Positions 53,883-64,000 of a stretch of DNA of 64,000 nucleotides are shown here, in pieces (the first letter of the stretch is position 1; every line of letters begins with the position of its first letter). A program made the translations under genes and the position numbers. The stretch comes from Trichobilharzia szidati (taxonomy: Eukaryota > Platyhelminthes > Trematoda > Strigeidida > Schistosomatidae), in NCBI GenBank assembly GCA_944472155.2, contig OX235272.1:102058020-102122019 (forward strand). Direction: 5' to 3'. The notes beneath the pieces are model-generated. The model was not told the DNA's origin. It worked only from the letters and a program-made list of their open reading frames with translations, and made no database searches.

Positions 53883-54169
53883 TGAAAAAAACCTCTTTTG
53901 AAATAGTTTGGATGGCGAAGTTATTCTCACTTTTCTAATTTTTATACTCATGGGATGTGAACGAAGAATATGCAATTCATTGTTCGCTTGCTAGGTAAAA
54001 CATAAACACGTCTAGTTTATCTTTATTTACAAAAAGTTTATGTTTAGGTGATCTGAGCTGGTGATGCTAATCGTGATCTTAACCTTTATTTTATTTCAAT
54101 CTTATACGAGTTGTGTGCTAAATATCACTGCGATAATCTATACAGTGTGTGTGGTGTAACTAGTATGTG
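53883..54169. other. No gene seen
   Basis: AT-rich flank left of the LTR composite; probably outside any element. Confidence 0.4.
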
Positions 54170-54173
54170 TTAC

Positions 54174-54461
54174 TGTAGTGACCCATGTTATTACTCATTA
54201 TCGTACTATACTTTCATTGTGTAATTGTACTTCGATTTGTTTATTACTCTAAATCTTGCATGTTAACAATTGATACCTTTTGCACTCGCTCGATTTTTGA
54301 ATTTTGATTGCTGCAATAATACACTATCGTATTCCTTCGCAAGTGCCTTTTGAATTACGTTGTGGATGTCGAGTAATCACAACGTTAGGACACAAATATA
54401 AACGCGAAGAAGTGCTAAGATATACGTGTACTCTAATTCAGACAAAATATCAGCAGCAACA
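54174..54461 (+). repeat. LTR 1 of the composite (288 bp)
   Basis: Begins TGTAGTGACCCATG and ends CAGCAGCAACA. Contains TATAAACG-type sequence near 54397 that could be a promoter. Its left flank (GTGTTAC) is unlike the flank of LTRs 2 and 3, as expected for an insertion edge. Confidence 0.75.
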
Positions 54462-55460
54462 GATACTCAAGCAGCTATAGCAGCTGGCTGTTATGCAACA
54501 CCTCAATTCCAGTTCTCTGTCCTCAAGCTTCAGCATTGTCTACAGGTGTGCAAACACTCTTACAATGGTCTGCAACTCCATTTACTCAAGCCGGTCCTAC
54601 AGCTGTTCAATTACAACAGTTTACCCAATCACCTCAACAACAACAGATTCAAGCACAAGCTCATCAGTTACAACCAGCTCAACAGCAAGCTTATATCCAA
54701 CAACATCAGCAACAAGCAACAATGATGGCAACTGACGTCTCTGTCAGTGGTCAACCTTGTACTGTAGCTGCACACTCCTATGCTACTCCCCAGTTTATCA
54801 TTCTGGCACCAGGAGCTCCATTAAAAGTCATGACTGTTGGTCCTAACGGTCAATTGATTCAAACCACTGGTTTACCACAGTTTATGCCAACTGCTTCTGT
54901 TGGAATGGCTATCAATCAACCAACTTCTACTCTCCAACCTCAGCAAACATCAATTCAAGTTACTCCTCAACGCCGAGTAACAACACCCGAGCAACAACAG
55001 CAACATGCTGACGGACGTTCACTTCCAAACCGTATCAGCATCAGCTATTGCTGCACTCTTCTCTGTCACAGCCATCTCTTCTTGTACAATTCCACTTGTA
55101 CAACCAGCTTTCATGGAAATAGAGGTAACTGAATGTTTACCCAAGTCATTTCCATACTTCCTTATTACTATACTATTAACTGTATGTTAAGATATAAATC
55201 TATTCTGTAACTCTTTACAATAACAACCCCATTATTATTCTAATAATTTTTCTGGATTTATTGTTACATTTTGCACAACTTTCTAAACATTTTGGTTCGT
55301 TTCGAAGTTGTTAACATTTTTGCATATATACAGTTATATTATCAAACCTCAAAAACTTAAAAGCCTCAATTCGGTTTTCATATTTTTTTGTCCTTGTAAT
55401 TTACAACATCATTCCGAATACAGGTAAACTTCATTAACCTGCATTCTACGGAGGGGCTAT
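54462..55460 (+). other. Internal region 1 with glutamine-rich coding frame
   Basis: 999 bp. From 54462 one frame reads DTQAAIAAGCYATPQFQF. A one-base shift around 54515 leads to LSTGVQTLLQWSATPFTQAG, VQLQQFTQSPQQQQIQAQAH, AQQQAYIQQHQQQATMMATD, AAHSYATPQFIILAPGAPLK, VMTVGPNGQLIQTTGLPQF and VTTPEQQQQ, stopping at 55132. It looks like the activation domain of a Q-rich transcription regulator (YATPQF occurs twice). No ATG begins the long frame. A donor-like GAG|GTAACTGAATG lies near 55122. I cannot name the parent gene. No zinc knuckle, protease or RT. Confidence 0.6.
55448..55460 (+). promoter_or_regulatory. Polypurine tract before LTR 2
   Basis: ACGGAGGGGCTAT immediately precedes the TG of LTR 2; the same tract is at 56735-56747 before LTR 3. 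Such a tract primes plus-strand synthesis in LTR elements and is a strong sign that the repeat is a retroelement and not a plain genomic tandem duplication. Confidence 0.65.
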
Positions 55461-55748
55461 TGTAGTGACCCATGTTATTACTCATTATCGTACTATACTT
55501 TCATTGTGTAATTGTACTTCGATTTGTTTATTACTCTAAATCTTGCATGTTAACAATTGATACCTTTTGCACTCGCTCGATTTTTGAATTTTGATTGCTG
55601 CAATAATACACTATCGTATTCCTTCGCAAGTGCCTTTTGAATTACGTTGTGGATGTCGAGTAATCACAACGTTAGGACACAAATATAAACGCGAAGAAGT
55701 GCTAAGATATACGTGTACTCTAATTCAGACAAAATATCAGCAGCAACA
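55461..55748 (+). repeat. LTR 2 of the composite (288 bp)
   Basis: Same sequence as LTR 1 as far as I can see; shared between the two units in the way expected after recombination between LTRs of two copies or unequal crossing over. Confidence 0.75.
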
Positions 55749-56747
55749 GATACTCAAGCAGCTATAGCAGCTGGCTGTTATGCAACACCTCAATTCCAGT
55801 TCTCTGTCCTCAAGCTTCAGCATTGTCTACAGGTGTGCAAACACTCTCACAATGGTCTGCAACTCCATTTACTCAAGCCGGTCCTACAGCTGTTCAATTA
55901 CAACAGTTTACCCAATCACCTCAACAACAACAGATTCAAGCACAAGCTCATCAGTTACAACCAGCTCAACAGCAAGCTTATATCCAACAACATCAGCAAC
56001 AAGCAACAATGATGGCAACTGACGTCTCTGTCAGTGGTCAACCTTGTACTGTAGCTGCACACTCCTATGCTACTCCCCAGTTTATCATTCTGGCACCAGG
56101 AGCTCCATTAAAAGTCATGACTGTTGGTCCTAACGGTCAATTGATTCAAACCACTGGTTTACCACAGTTTATGCCAACTGCTTCTGTTGGAATGGCTATC
56201 AATCAACCAACTTCTACTCTCCAACCTCAGCAAACATCAATTCAAGTTACTCCTCAACGCCGAGTAACAACACCCGAGCAACAACAGCAACATGCTGACG
56301 GACGTTCACTTCCAAACCGTATCAGCATCAGCTATTGCTGCACTCTTCTCTGTCACAGCCATCTCTTCTTGTACAATTCCACTTGTACAACCAGCTTTCA
56401 TGGAAATAGAGGTAACTGAATGTTTACCCAAGTCATTTCCATACTTCCTTATTACTATACTATTAACTGTATGTTAAGATATAAATCTATTCTGTAACTC
56501 TTTACAATAACAACCCCATTATTATTCTAATAATTTTTCTGGATTTATTGTTACATTTTGCACAACTTTCTAAACATTTTGGTTCGTTTCGAAGTTGTTA
56601 ACATTTTTGCATATATACAGTTATATTATCAAACCTCAAAAACTTAAAAGCCTCAATTCGGTTTTCATATTTTTTTGTCCTTGTAATTTACAACATCATT
56701 CCGAATACAGGTAAACTTCATTAACCTGCATTCTACGGAGGGGCTAT
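55749..56747 (+). other. Internal region 2 with the same glutamine-rich frame
   Basis: 999 bp copy of internal region 1. The long frame runs to 56419. The only coding difference I noticed is LSQW for LLQW (CTCACAATGG for CTTACAATGG, about 55845). It carries the same frameshift and the same donor-like site, so these features predate the duplication. Confidence 0.6.
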
Positions 56748-57034
56748 TGTAGTGACCCATGTTATTACTCATTATCGTACTATACTTTCATTGTGTAATT
56801 GTACTTCGATTTGTTTATTACTCTAAATCTTGCATGTTAACAATTGATACCTTTTGCACTCGCTCGATTTTTGAATTTTGATTGCTGCAATAATACACTA
56901 TCGTATTCCTTCGCAAGTGCCTTTTGAATTACGTTGTGGATGTCGAGTAATCACAACGTTAGGACACAAATATAAACGCGAAGAAGTGCTAAGATATACG
57001 TGTACTCTAATTCAGTCAAAATATAGCAGCAACA
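56748..57034 (+). repeat. LTR 3 of the composite (287 bp)
   Basis: Ends ATATAGCAGCAACA, one base shorter than LTRs 1 and 2 and with a T for A change a few bases earlier. Similarity to the internal start stops exactly at 57034, followed by the TTAC duplication. Downstream (57039 on) is a PLE flank. Confidence 0.75.
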
Positions 57035-57079
57035 TTACTAATAAATGTATTTTATTATCAATAAGTAGTAATAATCGCT

Positions 57080-58262
57080 ATCCAGAAAATAATGGATATT
57101 GAGAAATCTCTATTCACTAATGTGCCTCTAGTGGAAACCATCGATTATATCTGCGAACAGACTGTAGAAAAGAAATTGTGCACTGATATTATTCCTATTA
57201 GTAATCTGAAACAACTACTTGTTAAATGTACAACAAATGTTCAGTTCTTGTTTAATAATGAAATATACAGACAGGTTGATGGAGTAGCCATGGGATCCCC
57301 ACTGGGACCTATTTTCACGAATATATTTCTAGCAAAACTAGAAAATAGTCCGTTGAAAGAAGAAATAGCAGAAATGGAAATGTATTGTCGTTACATGGAT
57401 GATACTTTTGTAGTGTACGATGAAGGGTTACTTAGTGGTTTCAGTTTGAGCAACTCCAATAATGCTCACTCAGAGGTCCATTTCACCTAAGAAGAAGAAT
57501 TCAACGATTATCTTCACTTCCTCGACGTCCTACTAACGAGAAGAGAGGATGATTCCGTCAAAAGAACCATATTTAGATCGCTAGAGACCAAAGCTCAGTA
57601 TACACACTTCCTTAGCTTTGTACCGATGAAATACAAACGTAATCTGATCAGGTGCTTAGTATTTAGAGCGAGGTCTATTTGTTCCGAAGACTGCGTAGAG
57701 AAAGAACTCCAGGTCATCCGAGACACTCTAAGCGAAAACGGATATCCAGAGAAGTTCATTAAAGCCAGCATAGGTTACAATAGTCGTAAACATGAACTGG
57801 CAACGGTGGAGAAAAAGCCTCTCTTTTTACTTCTCCAATTCAAGGGAGATACTTCTGCTGAGATTCTTTTGCAACGTTTAACCAAGGTGATAAAGAAAAC
57901 TTTCTACGCTGTACATGTGTTCCTATCCTTCAGTAACCGTCCAATGTTCACCCAACAACTTAAAGATATCTTGCCTAACCTTAGCTCTTCTTCAATGTAT
58001 ACACCATTTCAACTGTTCCTGTGGTTCAAGTTATATAGGGTGTACGTACAATTAGGCAGGTTCGTCTACGGGTTCGAGAACATTTACCAGCTTGGTTCAG
58101 CAAGAAAGAAATTAAATGCATAAAAGACTTGATTCTATCACATTTGGTCGATACTGGACATCCTATCGATGTCAACGCAGCTTTCAGGGTTACATACCGA
58201 ATTCCAAAGTCGTTATCACATACAGTTCGCTTACGTCTCCTACACATAGCTGAAGCTGTTGC
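57080..58262 (+). pseudogene. Penelope-like element, family A, RT to GIY-YIG (5' truncated)
   Basis: 57092-57490: DIEKSLFTNVPLVETIDYIC, RQVDGVAMGSPLGPIFTNIF, MEMYCRYMDDTFVVYDEG (intact YMDD), HSEVHFT then a stop. 57493-58120: YLHFLDVLLTRREDDSVKR, AQYTHFLSFVPMKYKRNLIR, RDTLSENGYPEKFIKASIGY, LLLQFKGDTSAEILLQRLTK, NRPMFTQQLKDILPN, then a decayed GIY-YIG. 58130-58262: LILSHLVDTGHPIDVNAAFR, LRLLHIAEAVAIK. One stop and about three frameshifts; otherwise the domain order RT-thumb-GIY-YIG is complete. Confidence 0.85.
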
Positions 58263-58476
58263 AATAAAATTTATTTTATTTTATTTATTTTTTATTTTGG
58301 TTACAGCTTGATGCCACACCGTATTATCAGTACAAGTATGGCATTTTCAGCATGGATATCGGTAGCCCAAATTTTGCAGGCCGACCATAGATATCGGGTC
58401 CGCGTCGGCGGGGGATCGAACCCCGAACCATGTGCATGGTCGGCGAGAGTCCTAACCAGTGTACCACCGACGCACA
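58263..58476 (-). mobile_element. tRNA-derived SINE, second subfamily, with (AAAAT)n tail
   Basis: Minus strand: tRNA-like head 58473-58402 with GCGTCGG/CCGACGC pairing, GGTGGTACACTGGTTAGGAC and GGGTTCGATCCCCCG. Nearly the same head as the SINE at 9513-9584. The body (CCGATATCTATGGTCGGCC and on) and the A/T-rich tail (58265-58300, AAAAT/AAATA repeats) differ from that SINE. Inserted at the end of the PLE coding region after HIAEAVAIK. I could not define target duplications. Confidence 0.7.
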
Positions 58477-59090
58477 CCCCATAACTAATCTGTTATTCTA
58501 CATTGAAAAAATGTATCCACCGCATAAGTGGCCTTTATTGTAACAACAACAAATATTATATTTTATAATTGTAAGAACCTGAAGAGAAATTATTGAAAAG
58601 AAAATTCTTCTTTCTGGTTGACTTTTAATTTATATATATATAAATATATACATGCTGATAACAGCAGATACAAAACGAATCACTACGGAAACTATTTGCT
58701 CAAATTTTTCACTAGATATTAAGTGAATATCGTTCAAATATATCTTTATTTGATGGTGATTGCCAGCAGGACTCTCGAAAATTGCCTTAGTTAGGTAACT
58801 AGGTCAATAAACAGTGCCATTGCATTTTTGATTTAGTCGACAGGGCAAGCACTAACGTTCATACGTTGAGTGTAGAATATTCTGCATAAACTTTCGGGAT
58901 TTCCTTTTTTATTCGTCACTGAAGCGTTTGAGAATCAGTAAGAACAAATCTTAGCATTTCTTCCAGCCACATTAGACTTCACAATAGTAGTAATACCACA
59001 ATAGACTAGTTATATACCTTTATTACTTGATTACTTTTCACCAGTATGATACCTCTGTTCATATCGCCTTAATTTTCTGATTTAACTATC
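58477..59090. other. No certain gene
   Basis: AT-rich with an AT run at 58632-58652. May include the remaining PLE tail. Confidence 0.4.
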
Positions 59091-59094
59091 ACTA

Positions 59095-59940
59095 GAACCT
59101 AGAAGACCTGGATTTCGCGGATGATTTATGTTTGATGTCACACATAATCGAAGACTAACAAGCGACAAACGATAAACTGGTCGAAGAAGCTGGCAGCCAA
59201 GACAGGACTCCAGGTGAACATAGACAAGACGGAGGTTATGAAAATAACCAACAACAACAACAGCATCAGCAACATCCAGCGCCAATCACCAACAACGGAA
59301 GGGATTTGAAAGAGGTTACTTCATTCACTTATCTGGGGAGCATCGTCTCAACTACAGGAGGAACGGACGAGGATGTCAAATCGAGAATCGGGAAAGCGAG
59401 AAACACATTCATCAACCTGAAACCAATCTGGAAATCTTCGTCACTCAGCATCAACAACAAAATTCGGATTTTCAATACAAACGTCAAGTCAGTTCTTCTC
59501 TACGGATCAGAAACTTGGCGGGTCACAAAGAATATTTCCAACAGCCTGTTGCAGACCTTTATCAACAACTGTCTTCGCTATATACTCAAGATCAGATGGC
59601 CGGAAAGAACCACTAACAAGAAACTATGGGAAGAAACAAAACAAGAACCAATCGATCAACAAATATGCAGGAGAAAGTGGAGATGGATTGGGCACTCGCT
59701 GAGGAGGTCGCTGGGTGACATCGCGCGTCAGGCCAGTGCTCGAGTGTAACCCGAAAGGGGAGTGGCGAGTGTGACGTCCAATGGTGACATGGAGGAGATC
59801 GTGTGAATAGGAGTTGAAACAGTATGGAGCAACATGGATGCAGGCGAAAAGTGCAGTAGAAGACAGAAGCACGTGGAGACGTGCAGTTGAAGCTCTATGT
59901 TCCACTAGGAACCCAAGGGAACAACAACGATTACTACTAT
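59095..59940 (+). mobile_element. RTE-like element 5 (FADD lineage), 3' part
   Basis: 5' truncated just before LEDLDFADDLCLMSH (59095-59145). A linker with a CAA-rich Q run (about 59248-59270) follows. Then the open frame 59306-59749: KEVTSFTYLGSIVSTTGGTD, DVKSRIGKARNTFINLKPIW, FNTNVKSVLLYGSETWRVTK, INNCLRYILKIRWPERTTNK, KWRWIGHSLRRSLGDIARQA. 3' UTR ends near 59935 with GCTCTATGTTCCACTAGGAA and CAACAACGATTAC. It lacks EN and most of RT. The tail is the same type as the SINE tail at 9706-9737. Confidence 0.85.
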
Positions 59941-60325
59941 CGTTACTTATCATTTTTCAGACTCGCATTCAGCTTATCCCACTCAACTGTTTATTTTTCT
60001 TTGTAGTGTTCGTGTCGCCTCTCACGTCACTGAGTAAAATGCACTCGCTTTTGTTGAATATGACGCATAAACACATCAATCAGCCAGCTTAACTCATTCA
60101 TCTGACGTTCACACTGACTACATACTTTGTATATCCTTAAACTATAATAAAAACTAACGGGTTGTAATTCCATCTTGTGCGTTAACCACATTACAGCTTC
60201 CCAAATAATTTTAATTCACTTCTAATGATTACTGTATGTTATCAGCAAGGGAGTTATACCAGCAGAGCTTGATGAAATTACAGATAACAGTTATTTGCTG
60301 TGATTATTATTTTTCTAAATATTTT
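59941..60325. other. No gene seen
   Basis: AT-rich, no repeat assigned. Confidence 0.4.
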
Positions 60326-60329
60326 AAGA

Positions 60330-61770
60330 AAAAATATGTATGTATGGCCTACCTAAAGTGCATAAACCAGGGGTACTGTTAAGACGAATAATTGATATGC
60401 GAAATTCGCCCTACCATGCTCTAGCTAGATGGTTAGTAAATAATCTCAAACCACTGCATAGAAGATAGTGAAATATGGCGTCAAAGATGTATTCGAATTC
60501 GTAGACAAAATAAAAGATATAAATATCAAGGAAAAAACCATATTCACAAATGTACCTCTAATAGAAACAGTTAACTACATATCTGAAGAAGTGGATAACC
60601 AGTCGATTAACATTGGCATCCGTACTGAAATCCTAAAAGAATTGTTATTAAGGTGTACCATGAGTGTAAACTTCTAATTTGACCGCACGCTTTAAAGGCA
60701 AGTGGACGGGGAGGCAACCGGCTCCCCATTAGCTCCCATTCTGGCTGATTTCTTTCTAAGTAAGCTAGAAAATGGTTCTTTGAACAACCTTATCAGTAAG
60801 TTCTCATTTTATTGCCGATATATGGATGACACCTTCATTGTTTGTGATAATGATTCTGATAGGAGTACAATAATTACTGAATTCATTGAAGTACATTCGG
60901 CTATGAAATTCACGTTCGAAGAGGAATCTCAAGACAGAATTGCCTTCCTGGATGTTCTACTTACAAGAAAACCAGATGGTAGTATAAAAAGAAATTTGCG
61001 TAGAAAAAGCACATGGCAGGACAATATACACACTTTCACAGCTTCGTTCCTATCAAGAACAAAAGAAATTTAGTGATGACCCGTAGCCACAGAGTTAGAG
61101 CTATATGCTCAGAAGAAGTAACTGAAGATGAATTAAGCATTATTTATGATACTTTGATCGAAAATGGTCATCCTGAAAAATTTACCAAGAAACACATGAC
61201 AAAGGAAGCCGAAAAAGAAAACCCACTATCTGTAAACAAGAAGCCACTTTATATACGACTACAATTCATGGGCGATATACCAAGTGAGATAATTACGGAG
61301 AAATTAAGAAAATGAGTTCGAAGAACTTATTATGCTGGCGAACTGCACGTATTATTCTCTAAGCGACCGATGGTGCTACCTCGACCGAAAGATGAAGTAC
61401 CTAGACTAGCCACTTCAAATTGTATCTATCAATTCAACTGCGCTTGTGGAGTGAGTTATATTGGCCGTTGCTCTAGGAACTTGATTTTTCGTGCTCTCTC
61501 GGGAACATCTCTCACTATGGCTAAGTGAAGGTGTAGTGAAAACCACTAACAGTTCGATATTGGACCATCTGGTGCAAACCGGCCACAAAGCCAGCCAGCG
61601 TAGAAGAATCCTTCTCTATCATCTACCGGGCGCCTAATAAGTTGCCAAAATCATCGAAGCACCGCATGCTCCAAACATCAGAGGCTATTGCAATTCGCCT
61701 CAAACAACCAGTGCTCTGTGTTCAAATGAAGCAAGTTCAGCCCCTACTACTGCCCTGGCCGGCCTTCAGT
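60330..61770 (+). pseudogene. Penelope-like element, family A, near-complete RT-GIY-YIG
   Basis: 60340-60465: YGLPKVHKPGVLLRRIIDMR, YHALARWLVNNLKPLH (first RT motif). 60468-60677: FTNVPLIETVNYISEEVD. 60702-61073: GEATGSPLAPILADFFLSKL, FYCRYMDDTFIVCDND (intact YMDD), ESQDRIAFLDVLLTRKPDGS. 61013-61315: DTLIENGHPEKFTKKHMTKE, LYIRLQFMGDIPSEIITEKL. 61340-61500: CIYQFNCACGVSYIGRCSRN (GIY-YIG). The C-terminus to 61770 is shifted. VDGVAMGSP has become VDGEATGSP. Most complete PLE in the window, with at least four frame breaks. Confidence 0.85.
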
Positions 61771-62640
61771 AGAGACTATAAACTCATGAATTTGTAATAT
61801 TATCTTTCGTAATTTTTCTGACATTCAGTTTATTTTATGTTGATGCTGTGCAGCTGTAATTTATCAATATTATTGATTCGATGTTATTTAAACAACATGA
61901 ATGTCGTTCATAAGACTAATTCACTCATTCATTATACTGTATATATAATTGTAGAACCTGATGATGAATTTATCGAAAAGAGTACTCTTTGTTCCATGTC
62001 CATTCTTTTGAAAAAATATTCAAGCCTCTGGAAATCTACCATTATGTAATCTGATTGAGTGATCGCAGTATGAAGTCTTTTTTTTCTTTAATCATTTCGA
62101 CTGTTCATTTCAGAAAAAATGAAAATATTATTGCATACCTGAAGTCTGTTCTCTTTACACTTTTATCTTTCCATATAATATATAAGTTGTGAATGTAAAG
62201 AAAGTGGTGCAATAATAATAATAATAATGTTTCTATTCATATTTTTAAGAAAACAAAATTCTTACTAATCATAGGACTTGAGCATAACAAAGGATTTAAG
62301 AAAATCCTATATTATGTCTCTATATCCTCAGGTGCAGTGAAAGAAATGTTTGCAGTTAATTCAACTCTCCATTACCTTGTGGAACTTCTTATTCTATATG
62401 CAATCTTTTCTTTTCATAATTCCGTAGTTCTAAACTGGTGATGAATGCGTTTTCTACGATTCCCAGTATTACAAACCATTCGCTCACTGCGCTCCATTTG
62501 TATTCTTCATATCCCTTCAACACAAATACAAAAGAAAACATGTTTGTTAAGCAAGTAAAACGACCATACGAAGTACTATGTATACTTATATGTATATGCG
62601 TATATTAGAACAAGACGCATATAAGCGAACAATATTGTTG
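61771..62640. other. No gene seen; PLE tail and microsatellite
   Basis: Likely PLE 3' tail at first. An ATA microsatellite lies at 62211-62229. Nothing else assigned. Confidence 0.4.
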
Positions 62641-63000
62641 TTTTCAATTAGATCTTCTTCAGGCTTTACTCCAATTTACATAGATTTATATATAAAAATT
62701 TTTAACCAATGACGGTGATTTGTGGATCAAATAATAATAATGATAATAGTAATAATAATGTGGTAAATGTTTTGAACGTCAGTAATAACGATGATTATAA
62801 TGATAACAAAATATTGATGCAGGTGGCGATAAGAATAACAAAGGTAGTATATGTGTATATGTAGACAGTTCAATAAATAAACTAGGTCAAATGTTAAAGT
62901 TACGTAATACTAGTGGTGAAGTGGACAGATAATCAGACTTTAGATAAATAACATAAAAATACGAAGGAGATGGAAAATGAGAAAGAGTGGGAGGGTTTTG
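62641..63000. repeat. PLE terminal-repeat-like segment and ATA/ATG microsatellites
   Basis: 62645-62700 (TTCAATTAGATCTTCTTCAG, then GGCTTTACTCC) resembles the PLE terminal repeats at 42351-42390 and 44495-44530. This suggests the tail of the minus-strand PLE that follows. Trinucleotide runs at 62728-62760. Confidence 0.5.
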
Positions 63001-63008
63001 AATGGAAT

Positions 63009-64000
63009 TCACCTAGGCCAAGGGAGAGACAAAGGTAGAACAAACTTCTTCTGTATGCAAAGTCTAGGATTGTTCTTTCGAATTCCCATAGCTTCGGCTA
63101 TGTGTAAAAGACGGATTCGAATTCCGTTCGAAAGGCTTGATGGAATGCGATAGATAACTTTGAAGGCAATATTTTTGTGCACTTGGTGACCGCTTTCAAT
63201 CAAATGAGCCAAAATAGAACTTCTTATAGATTTTATTTGACCTTTTCCAAACCATGAAGGAAGATGCTCATTAATGCGTTTGTTAAGCTGTCTAGTTGTT
63301 CGCCCTATTTAGCTCTCTCCACAGGAGCAACTAAATTTATAGATACACATAGATGTGGCACAGCTAGGTAGCATGTCTTTCACTTGAGCAATCAAAATTG
63401 GTCGGCTGGAAAATGACAAACAAAGGGTGGCGGCAGTATAAGTCTGTTTTATTGCTCTCGATAATCTCAGATGTAAGACTTCGCTAGCCACGTCCCCATT
63501 AAATTGCAATTTCATGAAGAGTATTTTTTATTTTTAACTGTTGTCAGTTTCTCTTCATTATACCTGGCCTTCATGTGTCTCCTTACAAATCTACTAGGAT
63601 AACCCATTTGGATCAGCGTATTTTGGATGTATCCTAACTCATTTTCTAGGGAGTCATCTGTACAAATACGTCTTGCTCTATTCGTGAGGCATCTGACCAA
63701 ATTGACTTTGTATCGGATTGGTAAAAAACTGAGGAAATGTGTATATTGTCCTACAGATGTAGGTTTTCCATAGACATCCCTCTTGAGTGAACCATCCTCT
63801 CTTCTGCTCAACTGGATGTCAAGGAAATGTAGTCTACCATCAAGTTCTTCTTCACAAGTGAAGATGAGCGATGGATGTGCATCATTAAATTTTATTAACA
63901 TTTCGTTGTTGTCAGCTTTCACATCAAGAATAATGAACGTGTCATCAACATAGCGAAAATAAGAATCAGTTTTATCTATTACTTGTTTTTCAATGGATCA
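63009..64000 (-). pseudogene. Penelope-like element, family A, RT end to stop (runs off the window)
   Basis: Minus strand from the edge: SYFRYVDDTFIILDVKADN (intact YVDD, about 63970-63920), FTCEEELDGRLHFLDIQLSR, YTHFLSFLPIRYKVNLVRCL, MGYPSRFVRRHMKARY. Frameshift near 63515, then LQFNGDVASEVLHLRLSRAI, TSMCIYKFSCSCGES, a stop, IGRTTRQLNKRINEHLPSW, HLIESGHQVHKNIAFKVIYR, LRLLHIAEAMGIRKNN-type end and LPLSLPWPR. One frameshift and one stop only: the youngest-looking PLE here. RT upstream lies outside the window. Confidence 0.85.

Larger units (their letters stand above)
54174..57034 (+). mobile_element. Non-autonomous LTR composite: LTR-internal-LTR-internal-LTR with Q-rich interior
   Basis: Period 1287 bp. 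The outer ends are TG...CA (TGTAGTGACC to AGCAGCAACA). TTAC lies directly before (54170-54173) and after (57035-57038) as a 4-bp target duplication. A purine-rich tract (ACGGAGGGGCTAT, 55448-55460 and 56735-56747) sits immediately before LTR 2 and LTR 3, where a 3' LTR primer belongs, but not before LTR 1. The two units differ at only one or two bases. The interior has no gag or pol but a glutamine-rich frame. The structure fits a small LTR element duplicated by LTR recombination. Confidence 0.75.

Noticed and set aside
54174..57034. Simple genomic tandem duplication of a host exon
   Set aside because: TG/CA ends, the TTAC duplication on the outer edges and a polypurine tract before LTR 2 and 3 but not LTR 1 favour an LTR element. 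The alternative is kept as the stated refutation.
1..64000. CRISPR array, operons, ribosome binding sites, prophage
   Set aside because: No regularly spaced direct repeats of that kind, and the gene structure, introns and retroelements are eukaryotic.

Overview
The window looks like a repeat-dense stretch of a blood-fluke (Schistosoma-type trematode) nuclear genome. It is AT-rich and eukaryotic, with no operons. It carries the schistosome repeat mix: CR1-like and RTE-like LINEs, Penelope-like elements (PLEs), Ty3/gypsy LTR elements, tRNA-headed SINEs and hammerhead-ribozyme (Sm-alpha type) repeats. The one recognisable host gene start has 28-36 nt introns, a schistosome hallmark at gene 5' ends. 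The species cannot be fixed from the sequence.

Layout. 1-3.35 kb: 5' part of a degenerate CR1-like LINE (minus), running off the left edge. 4.1-4.3 kb: a spliced-looking exon of unknown gene. 5.1-8.0 kb: second CR1-like LINE. 8.25-8.78 kb: first four exons of a MON2-like gene (minus). 8.9-13.0 kb: third, best-preserved CR1-like LINE, split by a tRNA-derived SINE with target-site duplications. 13.5-15.3 kb: gypsy fragment. 15.3-20.1 kb: a palindrome with two ~2.0 kb arms around a ~0.75 kb spacer; each arm carries exons of a JmjC (ribosomal-oxygenase-like) gene. 20.5-21.7 kb: second gypsy family (LTR plus gag). 23.7-27.6 kb: a PLE relic next to a 5'-truncated RTE with a long open EN-RT frame. 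29.2-29.7 kb: PLE GIY-YIG end. 30.7-31.0 kb: candidate small host exons. 31.7-33.8 kb: small hairpin element, third copy of the JmjC segment, gypsy LTR and PLE tail. 34.2-37.4 kb: third gypsy copy with an RTE tail inserted in it. 38.1-47.8 kb: several PLE copies, one nested inside another with 14-bp target duplications and inverted terminal repeats. 48.6-49.6 kb: Sm-alpha-like repeats, including an inverted pair of hammerhead sequences. 50.4-52.2 kb: RTE with an antisense RTE tail inside it. 52.2-53.9 kb: two PLE relics. 54.17-57.03 kb: an LTR-internal-LTR-internal-LTR composite with a glutamine-rich, non-gag/pol interior. 57.1-64 kb: PLE copies, another SINE and another RTE tail.

Almost every open frame is a mobile-element relic with frameshifts or stops, and the copies do not form a pathway. 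The host content is the MON2-like gene start, the duplicated JmjC exons, the Q-rich interior of the LTR composite, and three exon-like ORFs of unknown identity (4.1, 30.7 and 48.8 kb). The most unusual items are the Q-rich LTR composite, the JmjC palindrome with its third dispersed copy, the inverted hammerhead pair, and a SINE that shares its 3' tail with the resident RTE LINEs. All identities come from reading motifs by eye; no database search was run.
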